Part shown: piece after piece, positions 47,503-56,129 of the stretch
Position numbering within the stretch: the first letter of the stretch is position 1
Layout of the letters: every line of letters begins with the position of its first letter
Source of the DNA: an uncultured Agathobacter sp.
GTDB lineage: Bacteria; Bacillota; Clostridia; Lachnospirales; Lachnospiraceae
DNA length: 64,000 nucleotides
Direction: 5' to 3'
NCBI GenBank assembly: GCA_944381555.1
Contig: CALWLL010000007.1
Location: forward strand, 1 to 64,000
Notes under the pieces: model-generated
Seen by the model: the letters and a program-made list of their open reading frames with translations, nothing else
Database searches by the model: none
What the model was told of the DNA's origin: nothing
Made by a program: the position numbers and the translations under genes

Positions 47503-48377
47503 TGAGACTTGTGATTGTAACCGGTATGTCAGGAGCCGGAAAAAGTACAGCAATGAAAATGTTGGAAGATATGGGCTATTTTTGCGTAGATAATCTTCCG
47601 GTAGCATTTTTTGAAAAATTTGTAGAATTGTTTCGAGGTGCAAAAATGTCCCAGACCAATGTGGCGTTGGGCATGGATGCACGAAGCGGTCAGGATTTGG
47701 ATGAGTTAAAAGAGGTTCTGGAACGGATGGATGAAGGGGAGGTTCCTTTTGAAATCTTATTTTTAGATGCGTCCGACAGCGTATTGGTAAAGCGTTATAA
47801 GGAAACCAGAAGAACCCATCCGCTTGCGAAGGGAGAACGCATAGACAAAGGCATAGAACGAGAACGGCAGAAGATAGCCTTTCTTAAGAAAAAGGCTGAT
47901 TTTATTATTGACACCAGTACATTGCTTACCAGAGAATTGAAAGTCAGTCTGGAGAAAATCTTCGTACATAACGAAGAATATAAAAGCATGATGGTTACCA
48001 TTGTATCATTTGGTTTTAAGTATGGTATTCCGGCGGATTCGGATATTGTCATGGATGTAAGATTCCTGCCTAACCCATATTATGATGTGGAGCTTAGACC
48101 CAAAACAGGCAATGACCCTGAAATCCAGCATTACGTTATGAATTGTCCTGAAGCAGAAGAGTTTGTAGATAAGCTGGAGGATATGGTGGAGTTTCTGATT
48201 CCGCATTATATATCAGAAGGGAAAAACCAGTTGGTCATTTCTATTGGCTGTACGGGAGGAAAACACCGCTCCGTAACTTTGGCAAATGAATTGTTCAAGC
48301 GTTTGGACGGGGACAGAGAATACGGACTAAAAATTGAGCATAGAGATATATCCAAGGACGCTTTAAGAGGGAAATAG
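47502..48377 (+). CDS. rapZ: RapZ/YvcJ-family nucleotide-binding protein
   Basis: 291 residues. The GTG start lies inside the murB stop region. Walker A GMSGAGKST is near the N-terminus, and the C-terminal domain holds SIGCTGGKHRSV, conserved in RapZ/YvcJ. In E. coli RapZ controls GlmZ and so GlcN6P synthesis; in Firmicutes YvcJ binds GTP and its role is less clear. It is followed by whiA, but the usual yvcK between them is absent. Confidence 0.93.
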   Translation: MRLVIVTGMSGAGKSTAMKMLEDMGYFCVDNLPVAFFEKFVELFRGAKMSQTNVALGMDARSGQDLDELKEVLERMDEGEVPFEILFLDASDSVLVKRYKETRRTHPLAKGERIDKGIERERQKIAFLKKKADFIIDTSTLLTRELKVSLEKIFVHNEEYKSMMVTIVSFGFKYGIPADSDIVMDVRFLPNPYYDVELRPKTGNDPEIQHYVMNCPEAEEFVDKLEDMVEFLIPHYISEGKNQLVISIGCTGGKHRSVTLANELFKRLDGDREYGLKIEHRDISKDALRGK

Positions 48378-48412
48378 ATTGGCGCAAAAGCAGCGCAGAA
48401 GTGGGGAATAAG

Positions 48413-49246
48413 ATGTCATTTTCAAGTGCTGTTAAAGAAGAACTCGCAAAACAGTATAGTAAAAGCCGGCATTGTCAGATTGCGGAACTGGCTGCAATGA
48501 TTATGCAGGAGGGCTGTATCTGCATGAATCCGATGGAGCTTTCTTTTGAATCGGAGAATCCCATATTAATGGAAAAATATGCGGTTCTTATGAAACGCGC
48601 GTTTTCTATTGATATTTCTGCACCATTAAGCAGTGAAGACTGCAAGCGGATGGTAGATGCAATACAAGGTCTTTATCTTGAAAAAACGTGCTGCAAAAGA
48701 GCCTTTATCCGGGGTGCATTCATGGCGTCCGGTTCCATGAGCGACCCAAATAAGGCATACCATTTTGAAATCGTGTGCAAAACGCCGGAGCAGGCGCAGA
48801 GACTACAGGAATTGATGGCAGAGTTTGAGACGGAGCCTAAAATTATTGAGAGAAAAAACCATTATGTCGTCTATTTGAAGGATGGCTCTCAGATAGTAGA
48901 TATGCTTAACGTCATGGAGGCATACGTTTCTCTTATGAATCTCGAGAACGTGCGTATATTAAAAGAAGTGCGAAACAGCGTGAACCGTCAGGTAAATTGT
49001 GAGACTGCCAATATCAATAAAACAGTCAATGCCGCCGTAAAGCAGATTGCAGACATAGAGCTTATCCGTGATGTAATAGGATTTGATAATCTTCCGGCGC
49101 CTCTTCGGGAAATGGCGCAGGTACGATTGGAGCATAGAGAAGCTCCGTTAAAAGATTTAGGAGCGTATATGAATCCACCGGTTGGGAAGTCCGGAATAAA
49201 CCACAGATTGCGTAAACTTGCAGCAATAGCTGAAGATTTAAGATAA
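48413..49246 (+). CDS. whiA: WhiA sporulation/cell-division regulator
   Basis: 277 residues. An N-terminal LAGLIDADG-like fold (RGAFMASGSMSDP) lacks nuclease activity, and a C-terminal HTH region contains ANINKTVNAAVKQI and GKSGINHRLRKL. It binds DNA and influences division and chromosome segregation. The start at 48413 follows GTGGGGA; the in-frame GTG at 48401 is within that site. It lies 35 bp after rapZ and 10 bp before the HPr-like gene. Confidence 0.95.
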   Translation: MSFSSAVKEELAKQYSKSRHCQIAELAAMIMQEGCICMNPMELSFESENPILMEKYAVLMKRAFSIDISAPLSSEDCKRMVDAIQGLYLEKTCCKRAFIRGAFMASGSMSDPNKAYHFEIVCKTPEQAQRLQELMAEFETEPKIIERKNHYVVYLKDGSQIVDMLNVMEAYVSLMNLENVRILKEVRNSVNRQVNCETANINKTVNAAVKQIADIELIRDVIGFDNLPAPLREMAQVRLEHREAPLKDLGAYMNPPVGKSGINHRLRKLAAIAEDLR

Positions 49247-49256
49247 GGAGCAGATT

Positions 49257-49505
49257 ATGGTTAAAGAGATTACGGTTACAAGAGAATCATTACATGATGG
49301 CTATTTACTGGCAGAACTGGTTGGTGTTGCAAATGAGTACTCCAGCCGCATTACAATAGTTATGGGAGACCGCAGAATTAATGCAAAAAGCATTATGGGT
49401 ATAATGGCTTCAGTCTTATGCCCGGGAATGGTAATCAAAATTGAAGCAGTAGGGGATGATGCAGCAGAAGCGGTTGCTGCCTTGGAAGAATTTTTAAGCA
49501 AGTAA
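49257..49505 (+). CDS. Crh-like HPr paralogue lacking the His15 site
   Basis: 82 residues. Aligned on the intact NAKSIMGIM segment (Ser45, equivalent to Ser46), the position of the PTS His15 is Asp14. The surrounding H-A-R-P reads H-D-G-Y, so the only nearby His is shifted by one. This matches the logic of Crh, which keeps the HprK target serine but cannot accept phosphate from enzyme I. It directly follows whiA, as crh does in Bacillus, and precedes the lipid kinase by 10 bp. A role as a catabolite-control cofactor is likely. Confidence 0.88.
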   Translation: MVKEITVTRESLHDGYLLAELVGVANEYSSRITIVMGDRRINAKSIMGIMASVLCPGMVIKIEAVGDDAAEAVAALEEFLSK

Positions 49506-49515
49506 GGTGAGCAAT

Positions 49516-50421
49516 ATGGGCAATCAAAAACTTCTATTTATTTTTAACCCAAAATCAGGAACAGGAATGATTAAAAACCGTCTGGCAGATATTGTAGATA
49601 TTATGGTCAAGGCCAAGTATGATGTAACAATATATGCAACACAGGCAAAAGAAGATGCAAAACGCAAAGTTATAGAATCGGCAAAAAATTTTGACCGTAT
49701 TGTGTGTTGCGGCGGAGACGGAACGTTAGATGAGGTTGTCACAGGAATACGGGAGGCAGAATTAGATATCCCATTGGGATATATTCCCGCAGGAAGTACC
49801 AATGATTTTGCGAGTTCTCTGGGGCTTTCAAACGATATGATAAAGGCTGCCAAAATTGCAGTAGGAAAGAAGAGCAGATTTCTTGATGTGGGTCAGTTTA
49901 ATGAGGACACGTTTGTGTATATCGCGGCATTTGGTATCTTTACGGAGATTTCTTATGAGACGCCGCAGGAACTGAAGAATGTGTTAGGGCATTTGGCATA
50001 CCTTCTTTCAGCAGCCAAAAGTCTTGCGGCAATACCAAATTATCTGATGCACATGGAAACACAGGACAAAATCATAGATGACAGATTTATTTATGGAATG
50101 ATTACAAACTCTACATCTGTAGCAGGTTTTAAGGGAATGACAGGCAAAAATGTGGAATTAAGCGACGGGGAATTTGAGGTTACTTTGATTAGAAGTCCAA
50201 ATGATGCGATGGAGCTTAGTGAGATTATTGCCTACCTGACAGGCGGTAATAATCCTACAAAGATGGTGTATTCCTTTAAGACCAATCATATCAGAATCTG
50301 TTCAACCGAAAAAATTCCCTGGACATTAGACGGCGAGTTTGGCGGAAAGCATACGATAGTGGATATTAAGAATTTATGCAGAAAAGTGCAGATATTTGTA
50401 GATAAGAAAAATAATCGTTAA
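49516..50421 (+). CDS. Diacylglycerol/lipid kinase (DagK/YegS family)
   Basis: 301 residues from ATG 49516 (AGGTGA 6 bp upstream; GTG 49507 is the longer option). FNPKSGTG, CCGGDGTLDEVV and IPAGSTNDFASS are the nucleotide-binding and catalytic motifs of the DAGK catalytic domain. It phosphorylates diacylglycerol or a related lipid, recycling lipid from teichoic-acid-type reactions. It is the last gene of the hprK-whiA group. Confidence 0.93.
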   Translation: MGNQKLLFIFNPKSGTGMIKNRLADIVDIMVKAKYDVTIYATQAKEDAKRKVIESAKNFDRIVCCGGDGTLDEVVTGIREAELDIPLGYIPAGSTNDFASSLGLSNDMIKAAKIAVGKKSRFLDVGQFNEDTFVYIAAFGIFTEISYETPQELKNVLGHLAYLLSAAKSLAAIPNYLMHMETQDKIIDDRFIYGMITNSTSVAGFKGMTGKNVELSDGEFEVTLIRSPNDAMELSEIIAYLTGGNNPTKMVYSFKTNHIRICSTEKIPWTLDGEFGGKHTIVDIKNLCRKVQIFVDKKNNR

Positions 50422-50430
50422 AAATTTAAC

Positions 50431-50459
50431 TTTATTTTTTAATATAAATATACTATAAT
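50431..50459 (+). promoter_or_regulatory. Probable promoter of the aldolase gene
   Basis: A perfect TATAAT (50454-50459) lies 35 bp upstream of the fructose-bisphosphate aldolase ATG. The matching -35 (TTTATT at 50431-50436, 17 bp away) is poor, so only the -10 is convincing. Confidence 0.45.
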
Positions 50460-50493
50460 CATAATAATCAACAGGTTACAGGAGGAAAATGAA

Positions 50494-51363
50494 ATGTTAG
50501 TATCAGCAAAAGAGATGCTTGATAAAGCAAAAGCAGGACACTATGCAGTAGGGCAGTTTAATATCAACAATTTGGAATGGACAAAATCCATTCTTCTAAC
50601 AGCACAGGAACTACAGTCGCCGGTCATCCTTGGTGTATCGGAGGGCGCCGGAAAATATATGACAGGCTACAAGACAGTTGCAGCTATGGTTAAGGCTATG
50701 GACGAAGAATTAGGAATCACAGTTCCGGTTGCTCTTCACTTAGATCACGGTTCATACGAAGGATGCTACAAATGCATCGAAGCAGGATTTACCTCCATCA
50801 TGTTTGACGGTTCTCACTATGCAATTGACGAGAACGTTGCAAAAACAACGGAACTCGTAGCAGCGGCTCACAAGGCTGGGATGTCCATTGAAGCTGAAGT
50901 TGGCTCCATCGGCGGTGAAGAAGACGGCGTTGTAGGCGCCGGAGAATGTGCAGATCCAAACGAATGTAAGGCAATCGCTGACCTTGGCGTTGATATGCTT
51001 GCGGCCGGTATTGGCAACATTCACGGAAAATATCCGGAAAACTGGGCGGGACTCAGCTTTGAAACATTAGCTGCTGTTCAGGAAAAAACAGGCGCTATGC
51101 CATTAGTTCTTCATGGCGGTACAGGTATCCCGGAGGATATGATCAAGAAAGCAATCAGCCTTGGTGTTGCAAAGATTAACGTCAACACGGAGTGCCAGTT
51201 ATCATTCGCAGCAGCAACACGTGAATATATTGAAGCAGGAAAAGACCTTCAGGGCAAAGGATTTGACCCGCGTAAATTATTAGCACCGGGTGCAGAAGCA
51301 ATTAAGGCTACTGTACGCGAAAAAATGGAACTCTTTGGTTCTGTTGGAAAAGCGAACGAATAA
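50494..51363 (+). CDS. fba: Class II fructose-bisphosphate aldolase
   Basis: 289 residues. Zinc-dependent aldolase with the catalytic Asp and zinc His in ALHLDHGSYEGC, further zinc ligands in GNIHGKYPE and LHGGTGIPE, and the phosphate loop VAKINVNTEC. It splits fructose 1,6-bisphosphate into the two triose phosphates. AGGAGG precedes the start, and a terminator follows. The gene is probably monocistronic. Confidence 0.95.
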   Translation: MLVSAKEMLDKAKAGHYAVGQFNINNLEWTKSILLTAQELQSPVILGVSEGAGKYMTGYKTVAAMVKAMDEELGITVPVALHLDHGSYEGCYKCIEAGFTSIMFDGSHYAIDENVAKTTELVAAAHKAGMSIEAEVGSIGGEEDGVVGAGECADPNECKAIADLGVDMLAAGIGNIHGKYPENWAGLSFETLAAVQEKTGAMPLVLHGGTGIPEDMIKKAISLGVAKINVNTECQLSFAAATREYIEAGKDLQGKGFDPRKLLAPGAEAIKATVREKMELFGSVGKANE

Positions 51364-51382
51364 TTACATAAATCTAATACAG

Positions 51383-51416
51383 AAAGTGCTCTTTCTTGGG
51401 AATGAGCACTTTTTAC
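51383..51416 (+). terminator. Terminator of the aldolase gene
   Basis: AAAGTGCTC and GAGCACTTT form a 9-bp stem around a 13-nt loop, followed by T residues, about 20 bp after the stop codon. Confidence 0.85.
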
Positions 51417-51481
51417 TTTACTATTTCAAGGAAGTAGGGTATAGTAAGTACATAATTTTTATAAGTCTTTCATAACAATGG

Positions 51482-51509
51482 TTATCAACTGATAAGATTA
51501 GATTATAAG
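51482..51509 (+). promoter_or_regulatory. Possible promoter of glnN
   Basis: TTATCA (51482-51487), a 16-bp spacer and TATAAG (51504-51509), 38 bp upstream of the glutamine synthetase start. Both boxes deviate from consensus, as is common for regulated nitrogen genes. Confidence 0.4.
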
Positions 51510-51546
51510 TAAATGATAAAAAAGCATATAAAGAAAGGAACAGTGT

Positions 51547-53664
51547 ATGAGCGACAGAATTAACGTATCTGAGATTTTTGGTGAAAATGTATTTGATGAC
51601 GCCGCAATGCAGGCGCGTCTTCCTAAGAAAATTTATCAAAAACTCCATCAGGTAATTGAGGAGGGGATAGAGCTTGATATTGAGACGGCTGATGTTATTG
51701 CGCATGAGATGAAGGAATGGGCAATTGAAAAAGGTGCCACTCATTTTACACACTGGTTCCAGCCTTTGACAGGCGTAACGGCAGAAAAGCATGATTCGTT
51801 TATTACGGCGCCTATGGCAAACGGGAAGGTACTTATGAGCTTCTCCGGCAAAGAACTAATCAAGGGTGAGCCGGATGCTTCTTCTTTTCCTTCCGGCGGA
51901 CTTCGTGCCACTTTCGAAGCAAGGGGATATACTGCGTGGGATTGTACTTCGCCGGCATTTGTAAGACAGGATGCAGGCGGGGCTACACTTTGTATTCCAA
52001 CTGCATTTTGTTCCTATACAGGAGAAGCCTTGGATCAGAAGACACCGCTACTTCGTTCTATGGAAGCCATTAACGAGCAGTCTATCCGGCTGCTTCGTGT
52101 TCTTGGAAATACAACCTCTAAGAAGGTAACGCCTTCTGTCGGGCCGGAGCAGGAATACTTTATTGTAGACAGGGAAAAATATTTAAAGAGAAAAGATTTA
52201 GTATTCACAGGCCGGACCTTATTTGGTGCAATGCCGCCAAAGGGTCAGGAAATGGATGATCATTACTTTGGAGCGATTCGTGAACGTATTGCGGCATACA
52301 TGAAGGACGTGGATGTAGAGCTGTGGAAATTAGGCGTGACAGCCAAAACGGAGCATAACGAAGCAGCTCCGGCACAGCATGAACTGGCTCCGATTTATGC
52401 ACAGTGCAACGTTGCGGTAGACCATAACCAGCTTGTCATGGAAACACTCAAAAAAGTGGCGGGACGTCATGGATTGCAGTGTCTTCTTCATGAAAAACCA
52501 TTTGCCGGTGTAAATGGCTCAGGGAAACATAATAACTGGTCACTTATCACAGATGATGGAATCAACCTGCTTAGTCCGGGTTCTAAGCCGCATGAAAATA
52601 TCCAGTTTTTATTGGTACTGACATGCGTATTAAAAGCAGTAGATAAGCATGCCGGGCTTCTTCGCGCCTCAGCAGCAGACGTAGGGAACGATCATCGTCT
52701 TGGTGCAAATGAAGCGCCGCCTGCCATCATCTCTGTATATCTGGGAGAACAGTTAGAAGATATTCTGGCGCAATTTATTACAACGGGCACAGCAACACAC
52801 AGCATCAAACGAGAGCGCCTTTCAACAGGTGTTAAGACATTGCCGGATTTCCGCAAGGATGCGGCTGACCGTAACCGTACCTCGCCATTTGCATTTACAG
52901 GAAATAAATTTGAATTCCGTATGGTAGGTTCGAAGGATTCGGTTGCGCAGTCCAACGTGGTTTTAAATACAATCGTAGCAGAAGCATTTGCAGATGCCTG
53001 TGATGTATTGGAAAAGGCAGAAGATGTAGAGATAGCGGCATTAGACCTTATCAGTGAATATGCAAGAGAGCACCAGCGCATTATTTTTAACGGAAACGGA
53101 TATTCAGAAGAATGGATAGAAGAGGCATTACGTCGCGGTCTTCCGAATTATGAGTGTATGGTAGATGCAATTGGGGCCTACATCGCGCCGGAATCGGTTG
53201 CCGCATTTGAAAGATTTCATGTATTTAGCAGAAGCGAATTGGAATCGCGTGTAGAAATCGAATATGAGATTTATGCAAAGACAATCAATATTGAAGCAAA
53301 AGCTATGATTGACATTGCAACCAAGCAGATTATCCCTGCGGTTATTCGTTACGCGACAGTACTGGCAGAAAGCTATAATGCTGTGAAAATGGCATGTCCG
53401 TCTGCTCCGGTGAATGTTCAGGCAGAGCTTTTGGCAGAAACTTCACAATTGCTTGCAGATACAAAAGCTGCACTGAAGAAGTTACAGCAAGTGACAGAAA
53501 TTGCGGCAAAAATGGAACGCGGAGAAGCACAGGCTCATTATTATAAGGATGAAGTCAGCGCTGCAATGCAAAATCTCCGTACTCCGGTTGATAAATTAGA
53601 AATGATTGTAGATAAGTCCATGTGGCCAATGCCATCCTATGGGGATCTCATTTTTGAAGTATAA
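51547..53664 (+). CDS. glnN: Type III glutamine synthetase
   Basis: 705 residues, the size of GlnN-type (GSIII) enzymes, against ~450 for [21 protein letters not shown] and [19 protein letters not shown] near the N-terminus and SVGPEQEYF in the core are hallmarks of GSIII. It ligates ammonia to glutamate using ATP. It stands alone, with a terminator before and after it and no glnR or glnB nearby. GAAAGGAAC lies upstream of the ATG. Confidence 0.96.
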   Translation: MSDRINVSEIFGENVFDDAAMQARLPKKIYQKLHQVIEEGIELDIETADVIAHEMKEWAIEKGATHFTHWFQPLTGVTAEKHDSFITAPMANGKVLMSFSGKELIKGEPDASSFPSGGLRATFEARGYTAWDCTSPAFVRQDAGGATLCIPTAFCSYTGEALDQKTPLLRSMEAINEQSIRLLRVLGNTTSKKVTPSVGPEQEYFIVDREKYLKRKDLVFTGRTLFGAMPPKGQEMDDHYFGAIRERIAAYMKDVDVELWKLGVTAKTEHNEAAPAQHELAPIYAQCNVAVDHNQLVMETLKKVAGRHGLQCLLHEKPFAGVNGSGKHNNWSLITDDGINLLSPGSKPHENIQFLLVLTCVLKAVDKHAGLLRASAADVGNDHRLGANEAPPAIISVYLGEQLEDILAQFITTGTATHSIKRERLSTGVKTLPDFRKDAADRNRTSPFAFTGNKFEFRMVGSKDSVAQSNVVLNTIVAEAFADACDVLEKAEDVEIAALDLISEYAREHQRIIFNGNGYSEEWIEEALRRGLPNYECMVDAIGAYIAPESVAAFERFHVFSRSELESRVEIEYEIYAKTINIEAKAMIDIATKQIIPAVIRYATVLAESYNAVKMACPSAPVNVQAELLAETSQLLADTKAALKKLQQVTEIAAKMERGEAQAHYYKDEVSAAMQNLRTPVDKLEMIVDKSMWPMPSYGDLIFEV

Positions 53665-53686
53665 GATATATAGAAAAGTCTAAGAA

Positions 53687-53718
53687 AAAATCTCGAATTA
53701 TTCGGGATTTTTTTTTCG
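53687..53718 (+). terminator. Terminator of glnN
   Basis: AAATCTCGAAT and TTCGGGATTT pair with one or two wobble positions and are followed by a run of T residues, 23 bp after the stop. Confidence 0.75.
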
Positions 53719-53768
53719 TTAAGATGTGCGAAAATCATATTAAAAAATAGGTCACAAGGAGAGCCGCT

Positions 53769-56099
53769 ATGAGCAGCAAAATTACAGGACGGGTAAAATA
53801 TAACTATAAAAATGCGCCGATTCCGGGTGGCGGATATGTGACGGGACTGATTTATCATCAGAAACAGCCGGGGATTTTGTATGCAAGGACGGATATCGGA
53901 GGAACGTATCGTTTTGACAGAGAGGATATGCGGTGGCACAGCCTTATCGACCATGTTACGACAGACAATCTGGCGGAAACCTATCCGATTGCTCTGGCAT
54001 TAGATGACAATCATCCGAAATGGCTGTACATTGTCAGCGGTTTGAATACAGAAAAACATGGCCTGCTTAGCATATCGGAGGATTACGGCCGCACATTTAC
54101 ATATAAACAGATGCCTACTATGGTACATGGCAATTTAAGCGGGCGCGGCACAGGCTGCCGGCTTGTGGTGGATAAGAGGGATAGCAGCACGCTCTATTTT
54201 GCCAGCCAAAAGGGAGGCTTGTGGAAGACAACAGACCGGGGTGACAGTTGGGAGAGGCTTCCGCTGCAAGAGGATTATACAACCTGCGTGTGGGTATCCG
54301 GGGATTCTAAGACCATCGTGGTGGGAACGGCCGGGTATGTGACCCGTGTGAATGACCGCCTGCGCGGGCACAGTCTTTATGTGTCTTATGATGCCGGAGG
54401 CAGCTTTGAGAAACTTATGATGCCCGAAACTATTCTTGTAGAAGACAGTAAGATGAATGGCCTGGTAGCGTCAAGGTACGATTATGATGGCTGTTATCTG
54501 TATATGACGCTGAACATGACGGGCAGATGGAATTATATCGTGGATTTGGGATATAGCTGTGATACCGGAGACGTCATTGGCGGCAAGGTATTAAGGTATT
54601 ATTTTGAAAACGGTAGAATTGCAGGATTTGATGATATTACACCCGATTCAAATGGAAAACACACTGCGGAATATCTGAATTATGGATTTGGTGGAATCTG
54701 TTCCTGTCCCGCGAAGCCGGGACTGCTCGCCTGCTCCACATTATGCCGCGAAAAAGAGGGCGCAGAAGCGATTTATGTGTCAGAGGATTATGGAAGCACC
54801 TGGCGCGTGAGTCTGGACGGATTAGAAAAAGGCGGTATCTATTTTCGAAGCTCCTATATGCTCCCGCGTTACAATGGGAACGTCAGCATCCTGCATTGGC
54901 TAAGCGATTTGAAAATCGACCCCTTCAATGCCAATGAACTATGGATAAACTCCGGAACAGGAGTCTTCAAAACAGATGCACTTCTGGCAGAAAATCCACA
55001 GTACCACGACTGGTGCGATGGCATAGAAGAAACCGTACATCTGAATGTATATGCCCCTTTGGAGGGTGAGGTACAGCTTTTGGATATTGTGGGAGATCTG
55101 GGAGGTTTTGCCTTCCGGGATTTGGAACAGCCGTGTACAAATTCCTTTGATGATGCAGAGGGTAACCGTTATATTACCTGTATTAACGCAGATATTTCAG
55201 ATGCAGATTCCAAGCTTGCGATTATCACGGCACGAGGAAACTGGAAAGGAAAGACAAAAGGCGGACTGATTCGTACCAGAGATGGTTTTAGGACTTATGA
55301 ACGGCTTCCCATGTATTATGCACTAGGTGGGCGGATTGCAGAGATGATGCGCCAGATTGAACGTCCGAACAACAATCCGGGATGGGCAGCGATGTCAGGA
55401 AACGGACAGAATATCGTCTGGTCTATCGCCGATGGGATAGAACTTCCGGTGGATTTGGTGATATGCAGCCATGATGGAGGCAGGACGTTTAACAGAGTGC
55501 GGATATATAATAGTATTGGAAATGAAGTAACGACAGGCGGCATGAAGGTTTTTTCTGACCGGATAAATAATGCGTTATTCTATGGATTTGGCGAAGCCGG
55601 GCAGCTTTATGTCAGTAAAGACGGTGGAGAAACATACTGTGAAAAGACGCCGCTAGATGCACCGGATGCTCATTATGCCAAAATTGATGTGGCAAACGGC
55701 ACAGAAATTCGCGGAGTAGCGGGAGAAGAGGGGCTGTTTTATATGGCGCTGGGAGAAGCGGGGTTGTGGAAGTATTCCTATGATAGTAAGCAGGATAGTA
55801 TCACTTGCAGAAAGCTATCACAAGAAAGCGATACCTGCTATAGAATGGGACTTGGAATAGGACGTGCAGGAGGCAGATATATCGGTGAGCCAAAAGCAAT
55901 CTATATGTGCGGGAAGATAGATGGAGAATATGGATTTTACCGCACTATGGATGAGGGCCTGACTTATGAGCGGCTGAATGAGGCGGACCAGATGTATGGT
56001 GAGATAATCAGTATAGATGGCGACAAGCGCACATTTGGACGATTTTATATAGCTACAGGCTCAAGAGGCGTATTATATGGAGAACAGTGTGAAGAATAA
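53769..56099 (+). CDS. GH74-like xyloglucan-active hydrolase, intracellular
   Basis: 776 residues. Twin seven-bladed beta-propellers with repeated GGxxWxxTxDxGxxW-type blades. GYVTGLIYHQ...LYARTDIGGTYR near the N-terminus and WLSDLKIDPFNANELWINSGTG in the second half carry the expected catalytic Asp residues of GH74. GH74 enzymes cleave xyloglucan. There is no signal peptide, so it should act on imported oligosaccharides. AAGGAGAG precedes the ATG. The GH31 enzyme follows after 30 bp in the same operon. Confidence 0.85.
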   Translation: MSSKITGRVKYNYKNAPIPGGGYVTGLIYHQKQPGILYARTDIGGTYRFDREDMRWHSLIDHVTTDNLAETYPIALALDDNHPKWLYIVSGLNTEKHGLLSISEDYGRTFTYKQMPTMVHGNLSGRGTGCRLVVDKRDSSTLYFASQKGGLWKTTDRGDSWERLPLQEDYTTCVWVSGDSKTIVVGTAGYVTRVNDRLRGHSLYVSYDAGGSFEKLMMPETILVEDSKMNGLVASRYDYDGCYLYMTLNMTGRWNYIVDLGYSCDTGDVIGGKVLRYYFENGRIAGFDDITPDSNGKHTAEYLNYGFGGICSCPAKPGLLACSTLCREKEGAEAIYVSEDYGSTWRVSLDGLEKGGIYFRSSYMLPRYNGNVSILHWLSDLKIDPFNANELWINSGTGVFKTDALLAENPQYHDWCDGIEETVHLNVYAPLEGEVQLLDIVGDLGGFAFRDLEQPCTNSFDDAEGNRYITCINADISDADSKLAIITARGNWKGKTKGGLIRTRDGFRTYERLPMYYALGGRIAEMMRQIERPNNNPGWAAMSGNGQNIVWSIADGIELPVDLVICSHDGGRTFNRVRIYNSIGNEVTTGGMKVFSDRINNALFYGFGEAGQLYVSKDGGETYCEKTPLDAPDAHYAKIDVANGTEIRGVAGEEGLFYMALGEAGLWKYSYDSKQDSITCRKLSQESDTCYRMGLGIGRAGGRYIGEPKAIYMCGKIDGEYGFYRTMDEGLTYERLNEADQMYGEIISIDGDKRTFGRFYIATGSRGVLYGEQCEE

Positions 56100-56129
56100 T
56101 TTTTATATGCGCAAAAAAAGGAGATTAGT

